Below are positions 45,517-57,103 of a DNA stretch of 64,000 bases, piece after piece. Source of the stretch: Gigaspora rosea. Its lineage: Eukaryota > Glomeromycota > Glomeromycetes > Diversisporales > Gigasporaceae. The notes below the pieces were generated by a model. It searched no databases. It was not told the DNA's origin and worked only from the letters and a program-made list of their open reading frames with translations. The DNA lies in NCBI GenBank assembly GCA_003550325.1, contig QKWP01000029.1, positions 230,117 to 294,116 on the forward strand, written 5' to 3'. Every line of letters begins with the position of its first letter. Within the stretch, counting starts at the first letter, position 1. The translations under genes and the position numbers were made by a program.

Positions 45517-45822
45517 CTAAAAAAACTTTGGATTGTATTTGTTATGTTTTCCTTTTTTCGTGTATATTCTTAAAATAGTAAAGATTCGATTAATAATAGA
45601 CGATCTGCGTATATTATGAATATCGATCAGCACAATTTATTACCGCCCTTAAACGGCGATCTCATATTTGTGAAACACAGTTTTGCTAAATATGCATATG
45701 CCGATTACATTAGTTAATGCTACCAACCGTATTTGGGGAGAAGATCGATAAAAAAAGAAATTTGCTGTATCACAAATTTGAAAGCGTTGTGTATGGTCTA
45801 TACTCTTGTTCTTGTGCCTGAG

Positions 45823-45893
45823 GTTGAGGTTGAGGTTGATGTTGAGGTTGATGTTGATGTTGATGTTGATGTTGATATTGATGTTACTCTTGC
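45823..45893. repeat. GTTGAT/GTTGAG hexanucleotide microsatellite
   Basis: About twelve tandem copies of GTTGA(T/G), grading into CTTGCTCTTGCTCTTGC at the right end. It produces poly-Asn-Ile, Asp-Val and Leu-rich frames that are not genes. Confidence 0.85.
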
Positions 45894-45924
45894 TCTTGCT
45901 CTTGCGAGATGGTAAGAAAAGCAT

Positions 45925-46584
45925 GATTATTCTAAATTTTTTGTTTTTGTATCAAAACTGTGCTGTTTATTGTAGTACAGTATATTATACCTGTTTTCGT
46001 TATTTTGCTCTTTTTCTTTATTTTTTTCAGAATTTTTGCTGCCTTGATCAATTAATAATTGTAAATACTAAAGACATTTTATGATAATTTACATTTGCTA
46101 GGCTAATCGTTTGCTGGTAAAATTTTTTGACAGCAATCTCCATGTGCAACGTAATAGGCAATCTTATTTTTATTGGTTTTATCTTATTTTTATTGTTTAT
46201 TTTTTAATTCAAGTCCTTTATCTATACCAAAGATGGAGTATATGATTAAGCAGCGTATGAGGTACTTCTGTGCAAATTCATGCTTTTGATTGGATATTTC
46301 TTTTTTAAATGCGTGATATAGATTTCTATATTTTTTATAAATCAGCACCAAGAATGGGGTTATGTGTAATATTACGTACATACATATATACGTATGTGAA
46401 TATGGTTACTAAGCCATTTTTAGTGTCTGCTCCAAAATCTTATAACTAATTGTGCAATGCATTAAAAGCAGTAAAATATCATATTTATCTATTGTATAAG
46501 AATTTTTAACCAAATATCACTTTAATAGCTTTTTGTTTCGGTTAAAATGCATTTCGATCACTATAAAATAAAACTTTTTTTTTT
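45925..46584. other. gene-free AT-rich gap
   Basis: No gene, RNA or distinct repeat family was recognised. Confidence 0.4.
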
Positions 46585-46726
46585 TATCTAGCGATCATAA
46601 ATAATGCAACAAAAAAAAATTTTGTTTAAACCGCATTATTTAATTTCACCCAATTCTGACTGTATTCTTTGGTTTTTTTTTAATTTATAAATACCATAGC
46701 ATTCACATAAAAAATTTTAAAAGAAG

Positions 46727-47540
46727 GGTGTGGCAACTTAGAGAAGTTGGTAAGTTGTTACCCCCAAGTGGCAGGTCTAGAGTTCAAATCCCACTGGCGA
46801 CGTTTTGAAAAAATAGACCTGTGTTCCGGTAACTGCTTCTTGTCGATCGGTTGGGTACATTACCTGTAGTCCTTGGTTACCATCTTGAATGGGAGCTTTC
46901 AGGCGAAGTTGTGTATCATTACAAAAACAAATCCAAGGAACCGGAGAAACAGAAACCCATTTGGCAAGTCCTAAGTAAGGAGGTAGCAAAGATCTTTGAT
47001 AGTGCTACCAGAACTGGAATATCAGAAACTAGAGCTGGAGAACTGAACGACAAAAGACCTTCAGAGAAGGAGGTCCACCAACCTGGCCGTCAGAGTCGCA
47101 CCAGAGGAAAAGGACCTATGCTTTGGAAGTAGGTACTAGGGGAAGGAAAACTATAGCACCTAAAGCTGAGTAAACTAACCCTTTCGAGCTATCTAGATTG
47201 GAAGTTTGGGGATATTGGGGAAGGACTGGTAGGAAGGTGATGGTGGGTACTGGGGTTGGAGCGAACCTTACAAGGGCAGAAGTAAGTAACACAAGTTACC
47301 GAAGTGTAGATAATACCTGTGTAGAACAGGAACTGCTTTACCAAGTGTACTGCGAGGATAAATTAGTCCTAAGGGGATATTTGTTGGCATCTGGGACTGG
47401 CCCGACTGACTAATGTATCGGGGACTATATCGATGATACAAGTAGGATTGGCAAGAGGAGCGGTGGTTAAATAGGCAATCCCCTAGTTGGGTTGCAGGTA
47501 TGGCAGCTAGTGTAGAACCTTCGAGCGGACTATTTAAATT
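46727..47540 (+). mobile_element. SINE-like element with tRNA-derived promoter
   Basis: It starts GGTGTGGCAACTTAGAGAAG (A-box-like, 46727-46746); a B-box-like GAGTTCAAATCCC follows at 46780-46792. This is the spacing of a tRNA-derived RNA polymerase III promoter. The remaining about 740 bp is much less AT-rich than its surroundings and is not a conserved coding sequence, although several short frames are open. It is inserted in the 3' part of the Tc1 element. The length is large for a SINE, the target duplication is unclear, and an alternative is a composite element. Confidence 0.5.
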
Positions 47541-47659
47541 GAACAAGCTTAATTTAAAATCGTATGTTGTATTATTTTTGTTCATTTTGAATGCAACACA
47601 AATACAAAACAAAAAAATTTTTTTACATATAAAGTAAAAATAATTTTTTTCTATTTAAT

Positions 47660-48712
47660 TCCCCCACTTTTACTATCTAGTATAGCCACCCGGGCCCTAA
47701 TAATGTCACAAACTTGTTTTGGTATTGAATGAATTAGGTTAGTGCAGGTTTCAATATCGATTTGCTCCCACACCAACTGAATTTTTTCCCAGAAATCTTT
47801 TTCACTTGAAATATGCCGAGAAGCTTTCTCAGGTAATGGTCGACTTCAGCTCACAGGTGTTCAATCGGGTTGAGATCAGAGATGTAAGGGCACTTGAAGG
47901 TTTTTACTCTATTTCTTCTAAGCCAATGTTTGGTCAAGGTTGCAGTATGGCAAGAGGCACCATCTTGCTAGAAATTATATCCTGCACCCTAAATCTGTAA
48001 TTCCTCATAGAACTCCAGAAGGTAGTCATGAAGTATCAGCTAGTACAACTCATTATCCATTATGCTGTCGATTTTACAAAACTTTCCAATGCCACAAGAT
48101 GTAAAGCTACCCCCAAATCATAATAGAGCCACCCCATGCTTCACTTTTGGTTGTATATGGAAGCAGTTTAACAGTTCCTCAGGATGCTTCTAGTAATATT
48201 GCTTACCATTAGACCCAAAAATTTGAAATCTAGATTCATCGGACCAGATTACCTTTGACCAGTCTTTGACAGACCAATCTTCATGTTCATTGCAAAAATT
48301 GAGCCATGCTTTTTGATAACTAGTACTTAGGAAAGGCTTTTTTGTTTGATCCCGACACCAAACCATACTCTCGGAGTATACGATGTATAGTAGAAGCTGA
48401 AACTTCGAGGTTTTCTTTTTCTTTCAGATGGGAGACCACCTGCACAGCCATAGAGCAGCTTCGAGAGGTAATTAAATTAACAATTTTTCTTTGGATTGGT
48501 TCACCCACCTTCGGTGGGTGACCAACCTGTTCTAAATCTTCTAGCATACAGTTTTCAAGCCACTTTTTCTTGATATGGGAGATGGTGGAGGACCTAATAT
48601 AATGAACCCAGCCTATAACTCTTGTCATTCGTATATCCTTTTTGTAGAAGAGCAATATTTGTGCCCTTTGGGCAGTAGTGGTATGATTCTTTTTTTTGCT
48701 GATTTAATTATC
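47660..48712 (-). pseudogene. Tc1-family transposase with multiple in-frame stops
   Basis: Reading minus from about 48712 there are two helix-turn-helix-like regions (QRAQILLFYKKDIR...; GEPIQRKIVNLI...ASTIHRILREYG), as in Tc1 DNA-binding domains. The catalytic core follows: IWSDESRFQIFG (first Asp), QDGASCHTA (second Asp) and DLNPIEHL (final Glu), the DDE/D-type triad. The frame is uninterrupted by indels from the first HTH to past DLNPIE, but contains seven stops, all TAG or TGA. At least three sit where the family has Trp or Gln: YY*KHPE, NF*QDGA, HL*AEVD. This suggests base-substitution decay. The C-terminus continues to GPGWLY near 47680. Non-functional. Confidence 0.85.
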
Positions 48713-49022
48713 AATTAATTCTAACATTGCACAAGATGCAAAATCAGACAAAAAAAATCTATTTTTATAATTGTATCATGTAGTCCAGTATAAGCCACCT
48801 GATCTTTAGTAAAAACAAGCAAAAATAATGTATCATGTATTTTGTATTACACGCACGATTATTTACACTTTGGCAGTATTAATGTTTAATAAAATTCTAC
48901 CAATAAAAGTGACACCACTCACGAATAAAAAAAACAAAAAACAAAAGATATATCCAGAATTGCGTGAAATAATGCAGTTTAAACAAATTTTTTTTTGCTG
49001 CATTATTTAAATCGCTAGTGTA

Positions 49023-50506
49023 TTATTGTCTTCAAAATGCACTAACTAAATACGTTATGAGCTGCATTACAGGATATTTTTACAGGGTTATCCTCAAATT
49101 TCTGGTCAGATGCATAGAATCTAAATTGGCATTTAGCCCTAATTGTTAGTGGGTTCTATAGCAGAATTATTAGCTAGACATTTTTTGCTTAATGAATGGA
49201 TACGATTTTTTTAGAAAAATTCTTATAATCTTGGGCAAAATTCCAATCCTGCTGACCATGATTCCGATACAAGCTAATATATCCTGACCCAGAATTTTAG
49301 GGACTCAGTATGAGTTCTACAAGTATAATTGCCAATCATAAAAAGCATATTATATACAAAATTTCCATTTTTGATATATTTAATTCCTAATATAAATTTA
49401 TAATTTTGTCCAAAATCAAGATATTATGATTGACTTTTTCTTTATATAATACCTAAATTAATTGCAAAATTATAAATTTATATTAGATATTATGGTACAT
49501 TGAATTTTATATATAATTGCTTTTAATAATCCAATTCTACAATTCTACAAGCAAGAATTATAGAATTGTTGATCCACAATTTTACAAGTTTTAATCAATT
49601 CTACATAGTTATGCATGTGAAATTGTAGAATTTTAAGATTAATAAAATTAGTAATATTCATCAATTCACAAGTATAGAATCATTGGCCAATTGTAAAATT
49701 AATTCTACACATGTGGAATTAAAAATAACTGTATATTTATACGTGATTAAATTATATTTGCATAGTAACACATGGAGCTTTATAATGAAACCCACTATTT
49801 GGAATACTTGTAACTTTTCACCTTTTTTCTCAACTGTAATTTGCATTAATTAATTTTCTGTCTGGAACATTTTATAATTGTATTCAAAGAGCCACTTATG
49901 CGAGGATTACTTAATAGCAACATACTTTATGCAGCATTATACAGCAAGTCTAACTTATGATATATTATCAATCATATTATGTAATTTATACAAGTTGTAT
50001 AAAATCATTGTCCCTGTATAGGGATAACAATCTATCACTTGATTTGACATTATTTATTATAATATAACAATGTTACTGAGACCAGATCAATACAAATATC
50101 ATTGCATATGACCCTAGATGTTCAGTCAGTCAACTATGTAAATCAAACTATATGTGCTGCCATATAAAATTAATTTATTAAGGATTTTTTTGAATTTAAT
50201 GATCAGAATAGTAATCAATATTGACTGGACTTTTTATATATAATTTAATAGTAAAAAGTAATTTGTGTGTTTTTAGATGTCCAGAATGAATAGCTTTATT
50301 TTTCTTAATTATTTTAGCATAAATTGATTTTTAATTACTTTATAACAAAGTTACATTGAAACATTTTTTTACATTAATGGGTATCCGTAAGTTGTACTAA
50401 ATTTATTAAAAAAGCTTAATTTAGTACAATTAAAAAACCTAAATTTAGAAAAAATTTGATTATTAACCTTATATCAAATTTTTATAATAGATAAATATAT
50501 ATCTAT
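49023..50506. other. gene-free AT-rich gap
   Basis: A cluster of TTGTAGAATT / AATTCTACA motifs in both orientations lies at 49535-49715 and can form hairpins. No gene is supported. Confidence 0.45.
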
Positions 50507-51030
50507 TTAAAGGTAGAGGGTACTATTTTAAAATTATATATAAACTTAATAGTAAATTTTTTTATATTTAAATTTTATGAAAAAATATAATAAGTCAACT
50601 AACTATATTTTAAACCAAGTTTGTAGAGCAGGTTTTTCTGATTCTAATGATAGTAAAATTATTAAAATTGGTTAAAAACTCAGTAAGCTATAAAATTTTA
50701 AAAATTGGGCATTAAAATTTAGTAATAAAACTAACTTATAAATTTACACAAATTAACCAATCAGAATTAGTGATTTTGTGCAACCCAGAAAATTTTTGGT
50801 CAACCCAGAAAAACTTTATGATATATACAAGTATATTTTTTTAAAATATAATAATAGTTCAAATTTTTACCATAATAGATAAATTGTTTTATATATATTT
50901 TGTAAAATTTTAATAAAAATTAGTTGTAATTTAAAAAAGTTTTATTAGTAGCATATGTCAATTTTATTTAAAATTTCAAAATACTATATAAAAACTATAT
51001 AAAAATGATCTATGCACCCTCTACCCTTAA
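50507..51030 (-). mobile_element. TTAA-flanked 524-bp element, copy 1
   Basis: TTAA-AGGTAGAGGGTAC... to ...CACCCTCTACCC-TTAA: inverted ends inside TTAA targets, the target preference of piggyBac elements. The whole element is the reverse complement of 53402-53926, with substitutions and small indels. The internal landmarks AACCCAGAAAATTTTTGGTC and TTTGTAGAGCAGGTTTTTCT are shared. Non-coding. Confidence 0.85.
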
Positions 51031-53401
51031 ACTTGATCTTTAGCCAAAGAATTATTAGTGTTTGAATATTATCTTATTCAACTAAATTGTTATACTGTAC
51101 TAGCAAATAAAAGAATATAGATCTAAACCTGATAGTTTTATACAAAAAGCAAATTTCTAAAAGATACAGACCAAATCTACCATCACTCGATTTATGCCTT
51201 CCATTTTTTTGAGCATTCGGTCTTATTCTATTATAGTTTAACAATAAAGTTGATAATATTATGAACAGTAAATATTAATTAAATTTAGTTAAAGCATTCA
51301 AACCCTTCTCAGTGAAATCAATTTTTTCGACCCTCTCACATTTTATCTTATACGTTCTTGTGATCATACTGCCATTTAATCATTATGAATAGTTACTTCT
51401 ATTCTACTTTTGTTTTTACTTCTATTATTATCTTTACTTTCTTTTTTACATTTTCTTTCTTAAAGCTATTCTTTACTTGATACATATAACTCATCACATT
51501 AACATGATGCATTATCTTGTTCTTATTTAGCTATAATTTGTTGTATTTATCATGGTTCTCTACCCTGATATACTAGGACTGTTGGTCTGGTTTTGAGTTC
51601 CAAATGGCATTGTCTCGAGCCATGGTTCAGTATGTGTTAAGATAAATGTTATAAAAGTTAATTTGTGAAGTGTCAAAATAATACTATTGCCAATACAAAT
51701 TGTTAATTTATATAATGCAAACTTTTATTTTATATTTAAATTTTAAATATTTTAAAAATATTGATTTTGTGCTTGATATTTACAAAGTTGTGTATCTTTG
51801 ATCAATTTTTGCATATCAAAGCTCATATTTAAAGCCACTTGATTGTTGTCCAATTGTGTGGCTGTTTTTGAGAATATATGTATTATTTTGAGTTATTAAA
51901 GCATTAAAAAAGCTCGATTAAAGTTGTAACCTCTAAATTATCCTTTTTAGCTTTTGTGCTTATGTTTATGTTTGCTTATCTGTTTTAATAAAAAAATTAC
52001 TAAAAAGGTAATTTGTAGCTTTACAGAATTGATCACGTTTTATAGACTATACTCTAATGCTCATGCTCTTGTAGCACTATACTAAACAACAATTTGTTTT
52101 CACAAATCCAGCCAATACCAGATTTGATATTTGAAGATTGTAGATTTTGAATTGTATAAAAGTAAAGATCTTGTAAAGTAGATTTTGAATGAGTGTCAGA
52201 AGACTTGTAAGTTGATATTGGTAGATAGTATGATTGGTTAGATGGTGTATAAGTTGTATTTCTTGTATAAGAATATGAACTTGTGGTATAGATTGAGAGA
52301 AAGTTGTAGCAATAGTAAAGTTGAATATATAGATTAGAGCAAGAATTTCTTTGTAATCTATTTGAATGTATATTGGATTTTTGAGTTTGCTAGTTTGGTC
52401 ATAGAGAAGATTAAATGAAAGGTATTTAAAGATGGAAGAGTATGGATAGTAGTTGTATAAAACCTAAATCTGAAGAGTTTATACTATATGTTGTAGTTTT
52501 TGATAAAGAAGTTTGATGTGTAAGAAAGAGATTATTGTTAGAGTTGTAGTATACTTGTATAAGTGAAAAGGAATTAGAAGTTAATAAAGGAAAAAGAAGA
52601 TATGTTGTATTAATAAAGGAGTTAAAATAAAGCACACTACTGGCGTTCAATGCCAGTATCAGAAATTAGATTGGAACATTATTGGAAAATAGGTCAGAAA
52701 ATATAAAATTAACTATCTATCTCAGTATCACCATCAAAAATTCACTACCATGTAATTATTGGCCAATAAAAGATCATAATTTGGTATAATGTAACATGAT
52801 CAGGAAAATTCAAAACAAATGTCTCAAAATGGCTCTTTTGTCAAAAAAAGCTTATTTCTCAAAAATTTGTATAAGAAACCACTTTTAACTAAAAAAAGTT
52901 TTTCTATTTATTTCAGATTGATTCAATTGCTAAATTTATAAAAAAATTTAATTATTAATTATAATAATAAATATTATATGTATTATGCTTAAAATTGGTA
53001 TTATTTAAATTATATTATTTAATACAATTTAATTTATTAGTACATAATAAATGCATAGCATTGTTTGTCTAAAGCTAAATATTTATATAAATATAATAAT
53101 TAAAAAGTTTGCTATTTACTAGATAAAAGCATAGCATTGTTGTCTAAAACTTAATTTTATTTCTTGTACTATAAATTTTGTATATGTTCTAATTTATGGA
53201 ATTAATAATAACTTTTAATCTATTAGTCCATTTTGGATAATTTAACTATAAAATGTTCATCTTGATGAGATGATTCTAACAAGCCCAAAATCATTAAAAT
53301 CCAATTACAAGAACCCAAGCAGTGTTTAAAATTGGCTTGCACAAAATGCACATGTTAAAAATCTAGATAAGTAAATGCACATGTGTGCATTTAAAATTAA
53401 T
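51031..53401. other. gene-free spacer between the two TTAA elements
   Basis: AT-rich. The part at about 52130-52660 is strikingly C-poor on the plus strand and rich in TTGTA-, GTAGAT- and AAGTTG-type words, like a degraded low-complexity repeat. No gene is supported. Confidence 0.4.
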
Positions 53402-53926
53402 TTAAGGGTATAGGGTACATAAATCATTTTTATATAGTTTTTATATGGTATTTTGAAATTTTTTTATAAAATTGACATATGCTACTAATAAAACTTTTTT
53501 AAATTACAACTAATTTTTATTAAAATTTTACAAAATATAAATAAAACAATTTATCTATTATAGTAAAAATTTGAACTATTATAATATTTTAAAAAAATAT
53601 ACTTGTATATATCATAAAGTTTTTCTGGGTTGACCAAAAATTTTCTGGGTTGCACAAAATCTCTAATTATGATTGGTTAACTTGCGTAAATATATAAGTT
53701 AGTTTTATTACTAAATTTTAATACCCAATTTTTAAAATTTCATAGCTTACTGAGTTTTTAACCAATTTTAATGATTTTACTATTATTAAAATCAAAAAAA
53801 CCTGCTCTACAAACTTAGTTTAAAATATAGTTAGTTGACTTATTATATTTTTTCATACAATTTAAATATAAAAAAATTTACCATTAAGTTTATATATAAT
53901 TTTAAAATAGTACCCTTTACCCTTAA
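53402..53926 (+). mobile_element. TTAA-flanked 525-bp element, copy 2 (inverted)
   Basis: TTAA-GGGTATAGGGTAC... to ...TACCCTTTACCC-TTAA. It matches copy 1 in opposite orientation over its full length. It lies about 570 bp upstream of a piggyBac-like transposase pseudogene. Non-coding. Confidence 0.85.
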
Positions 53927-54494
53927 ATGATAGCATAGAAAAATCATGTGCAACAAAAATTAAAATTTTTATGCACAAAAATAATGTGCAACAAAAATTT
54001 AAAATTTTAATATACAAAAAAATAATTAGCAATTATATTTTATTTTTTTGGAAGCTTTAATATAATCAATAAAATTTAAAAAATATCAGTTATTATTTTT
54101 TTATGCAAATGATAACTTTTTATATATACTGTTTTTCATTTTATATACCTATAAAAATGCTAAAAAAATTTGTAATTTTTTTATCCCTTCAACCGTTTCT
54201 TCTGCAAATTTGCCCTGAAATTTTGAAATTTGATTTGTTAACTCATATAGTACTTGTACTATATTGAAAATTAAGTTTTACTAATCTAACCGGAAAATCC
54301 TGGCTTTTACTTATTTGGAAATTCATTTATATTTATTGTTTACATAAAAGTATTGTTCTTTTTATTGCCTATTGTTCGATCATTTTATTACAGATTAGCT
54401 TTGTCGATCATGATCATTGTAATTTTTTTATTTTTTATTACTTATTTTTCTTACCACTTCAATACTATTTTTTTTAGATATCAAAATATACAAT

Positions 54495-56949
54495 ATGGAC
54501 AATGATACTGAAGATAATGATGCATATACTTTTGAGCTTGAACAAAATATTAAGAAAGAAATCGAAAATGAAGCTAGAGATCTTACCAGTGATGAAGATG
54601 AAATTTTCAATGAAACTAAAGAAAATACTGATGATGGAACTGAAGAAGTGACTGTGAACATTAAAAATAAAAAAATAATTAATAATTATAGCTGTACAAA
54701 GGAAAAAAAAGAATCACAATCAAATTTATTTAATTTACCATTACCACCATTATTTCAAAAATTTCAACATACTAAACCATATCATACTTCTCAAGTAAAA
54801 GTAGCTAACAAATTAGCTGTTGGCAAAATTACTCCATATTTAATTTTTCGTCTATTTTTTTCTAATTTACAATTAAATATTATTGTTAAAAATACAAATT
54901 ATTATGCGATTGCAAAATCAGCTAGTAAAGGACACAAATAGATTTCTTTAACGATTGAAGAATTATTAATTTGGTTTGCTCTAATAATTTACATAGGTGT
55001 TTTTAAGTTATCGAGTAGGGAAGATTATTGGAAAATGGATTGGAAATATCTACAATATAGAGTTACCAAATATATAACTTTAGTTCGTTTTAAACAGGTT
55101 ACATTTATTTTTAGCTATTTTTAATTTTATTTGAATTTATTGTTATTTTATTAAAGTTTTTTTTAAAAAATAAAGATAAAACGATATCTTCATATCGCAA
55201 ATATTGAAAAAAATTAGAATCACTGTGGTATTCAAAAATTGAACTTTTGGCTACACACATTTAAGAAATTTCCAAATTGAAATATGTGCCACAATCGCAA
55301 GTTTCAATCAATGAAATGGTCACCAGATTTCAAGAAAGAAGCAGTCATACAGTGCGGATTAAAAATAAACCTACACCAGAAAGGTACAAAATACTTTTAC
55401 TATGTAATCGGGATACACCTATTGTTTGTTTTTACTTCTCATATTGAATCCATTGAATCTAATTCAGAAAATAATTCATTTCCGAATGTCAATAAAATCA
55501 GGTGGCAGGTTTATCATTTGATATCTCAACTTCCAAAGGACAAAGCATTTGAAATTTATATAGACAATTTTTTTACAAGTATCAATTTATTTAGTCACAT
55601 GCGAAAAAATTGGTATAGTGGTTGCAGAACAGTAAGAATTAAGACTTCAAAATTTTCTTCTTGTCTAAAAATAAAAAAATTGCAAAAATTTGAATAGGAT
55701 ACCCTTTCTGGTACTGTTGTAGATGACATCTTGGTTGTATTTTGGATGGATAACGGTCCAGTGACTATGTTAACAACTATACATGAAATTTTAGATGATG
55801 AATATCGAGTAGAAAGAGAAAGAAGAAGGCTATGAACAACTAGTACAAATGCTACAAAAGTACGTAGTATATTTGGTAATGCAAGTAAGAAAGTTCTTCC
55901 CATATCTGTTGTAATAAATAATTACAATTATCATATGGGCGGTATTGATATAGCTGACCAATTAAGGGGCTATTATGGTACATAAGTTCCTGTACGTCGC
56001 ACTTGGATGCTACTTTTTTTGGCTCCTGGATAGGACCGGAAAAACTCTATAATAGGTCCCGCCCCAAAAAATTTATTTAGTAAGTTTTGCAAATCAGGCT
56101 TTTTTTATAATTAAGCGAATCAGTTTTGCGGGCACCTTAAAAAATTTAATAATAAAGTAAATCATTTTGGTCGAACACCTTGATATAGATACGGAATTTT
56201 TCGAAGCTTTACTTCAATTTTTTTCTCGAGCTTGCTCATATTTTACGTTTATTGATTTTCTAACTGGAATATTTCGGACCTGTACTTATTTTATGATAGA
56301 TCAAATCAACTAATAGCAATGACATTTTTTATATTCTATATATGCGAATCTAATCCAGGCGGTAACATTTTTTCTGCAAATTATATAAAGTCGAGGACCT
56401 CACGAGACTTTATAATAATTCGAATCTATGATAAGTCGGTCACATTTTCTATATTTATAATAGTATTCGAATATAGTAGGGGTGGGGACCTATTATAGAG
56501 TTTTCCCAGTCCTTCCTGGATACTAGTATCATTAATACCTTCCTAACTTCAAAAAAACCTAATTTTTGGAAACGATGCACAAAATTTTCTGAATCAATTT
56601 GGTATGGAATTTGGTGGAAGAATCACTCGAAATGAGTCAGCAATTACATACATAAAAAAAATAGAAACATTCGGTCAGAATTACAGGATAATCAAAATAT
56701 GCAAAGATTATTTTATATCACAAAAAAATTTGACTACCTACTGAATAATTATACCTACGAAGTCACTACCCAGTATATCATACTGATAGAAGTTTTTTTG
56801 TTTGGTGCCAGTTTAAAAATATGCCTGAGCAAGGAAAACACAATAAAAATTTACCGCAAAGCCAAGTTTGGTATACAGTATGTAATGTGCCTTTATGTCT
56901 TAATATACAACATTCAGATTGTTTTATTGAGTATCATGAACATAAATAA
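54495..56949 (+). pseudogene. piggyBac-like transposase
   Basis: ATG 54495 opens an acidic N-terminus (MDNDTEDNDAY..., LTSDEDEIFNETKEN), followed by a TAG at 54939 and further damage. The next part has EELLIWFALIIYIGVFKL and REDYWKMDW. From about 55284 the core reads IYIDNFFTSINLFSHM (catalytic-region DNFFTS), GCRTVRIK, VVFWMDNGPVTML and YNYHMGGIDIADQLRGYY. After a miniature-element insertion it resumes FFWLLDTSIINTFL. It ends in a Cys/His-rich tail (VCNVPLC...CFIEYHEHK) to TAA at about 56949, like the C-terminal zinc-binding domain of piggyBac transposases. Several stops and shifts (also 55695, 55835, 55982) make it inactive. The DDE_Tnp_1_7-type identity is strong. Confidence 0.85.
56033..56513. 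mobile_element. 481-bp element inserted in the piggyBac gene, 9-bp duplication
   Basis: GGACCGGAAAAACTCTATAA...GGTCCCGCCCC faces its inverse GGGGTGGGGACC...TTATAGAGTTTTCCCAGTCC. A 9-bp direct repeat TCCTGGATA flanks it (56024-56032 and 56514-56522). Removing it restores WLLDTSIINTF in the transposase. The duplication length suggests a Mutator-like origin. Confidence 0.85.
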
Positions 56950-57103
56950 TAAATTAAATATTATTTTTATATTGATTTTTATATTGTGGTATAAATTTAT
57001 TATCATGTTTGCTATTATTTTGTACACACAGTTATGATACACATAATTCAGAAAATTTAAGGGCAAATTTGCTTGAATTTTAAATGGTTTAAGGGATAAA
57101 ATG

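Larger units (their letters stand above)
46587..49020 (-). mobile_element. Tc1/mariner element with about 60-bp terminal inverted repeats
   Basis: Left end TCTAGCGATCATAAATAATG..., right end the inverse of CACTAGCGATTTAAATAATG.... Both arms continue through CAAAAAAAAATTT and TTTAAAC-GCATTATTT to about 60 bp. TA flanks both sides (46585-46586, 49021-49022). It contains a decayed transposase on the minus strand and a separate SINE-like insertion. Without the SINE it is about 1.6 kb, the usual size for the superfamily. Confidence 0.85.
54176..57103 (+). mobile_element. piggyBac-like element, decayed, with candidate terminal repeats
   Basis: TTATCCCTTCAACCGTTTCT...GCAAATTTGCCCTGAAATTT near 54179-54225 is inversely matched near 57048-57103 (AAATTTAAGGGCAAATTTGC...GGTTTAAGGGATAA). 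These arms bracket the transposase pseudogene. The exact TTAA target ends are not resolved. Confidence 0.55.

Noticed and set aside
46731..46800. A possible tRNA gene
   Set aside because: A- and B-box-like motifs are present, but the arms do not fold into a proper cloverleaf and no matched acceptor stem was found; a SINE head fits better.
47198..47612. Open frames of 71-114 codons on both strands
   Set aside because: They fall in the SINE-like block, conflict with each other and have no recognisable domain.
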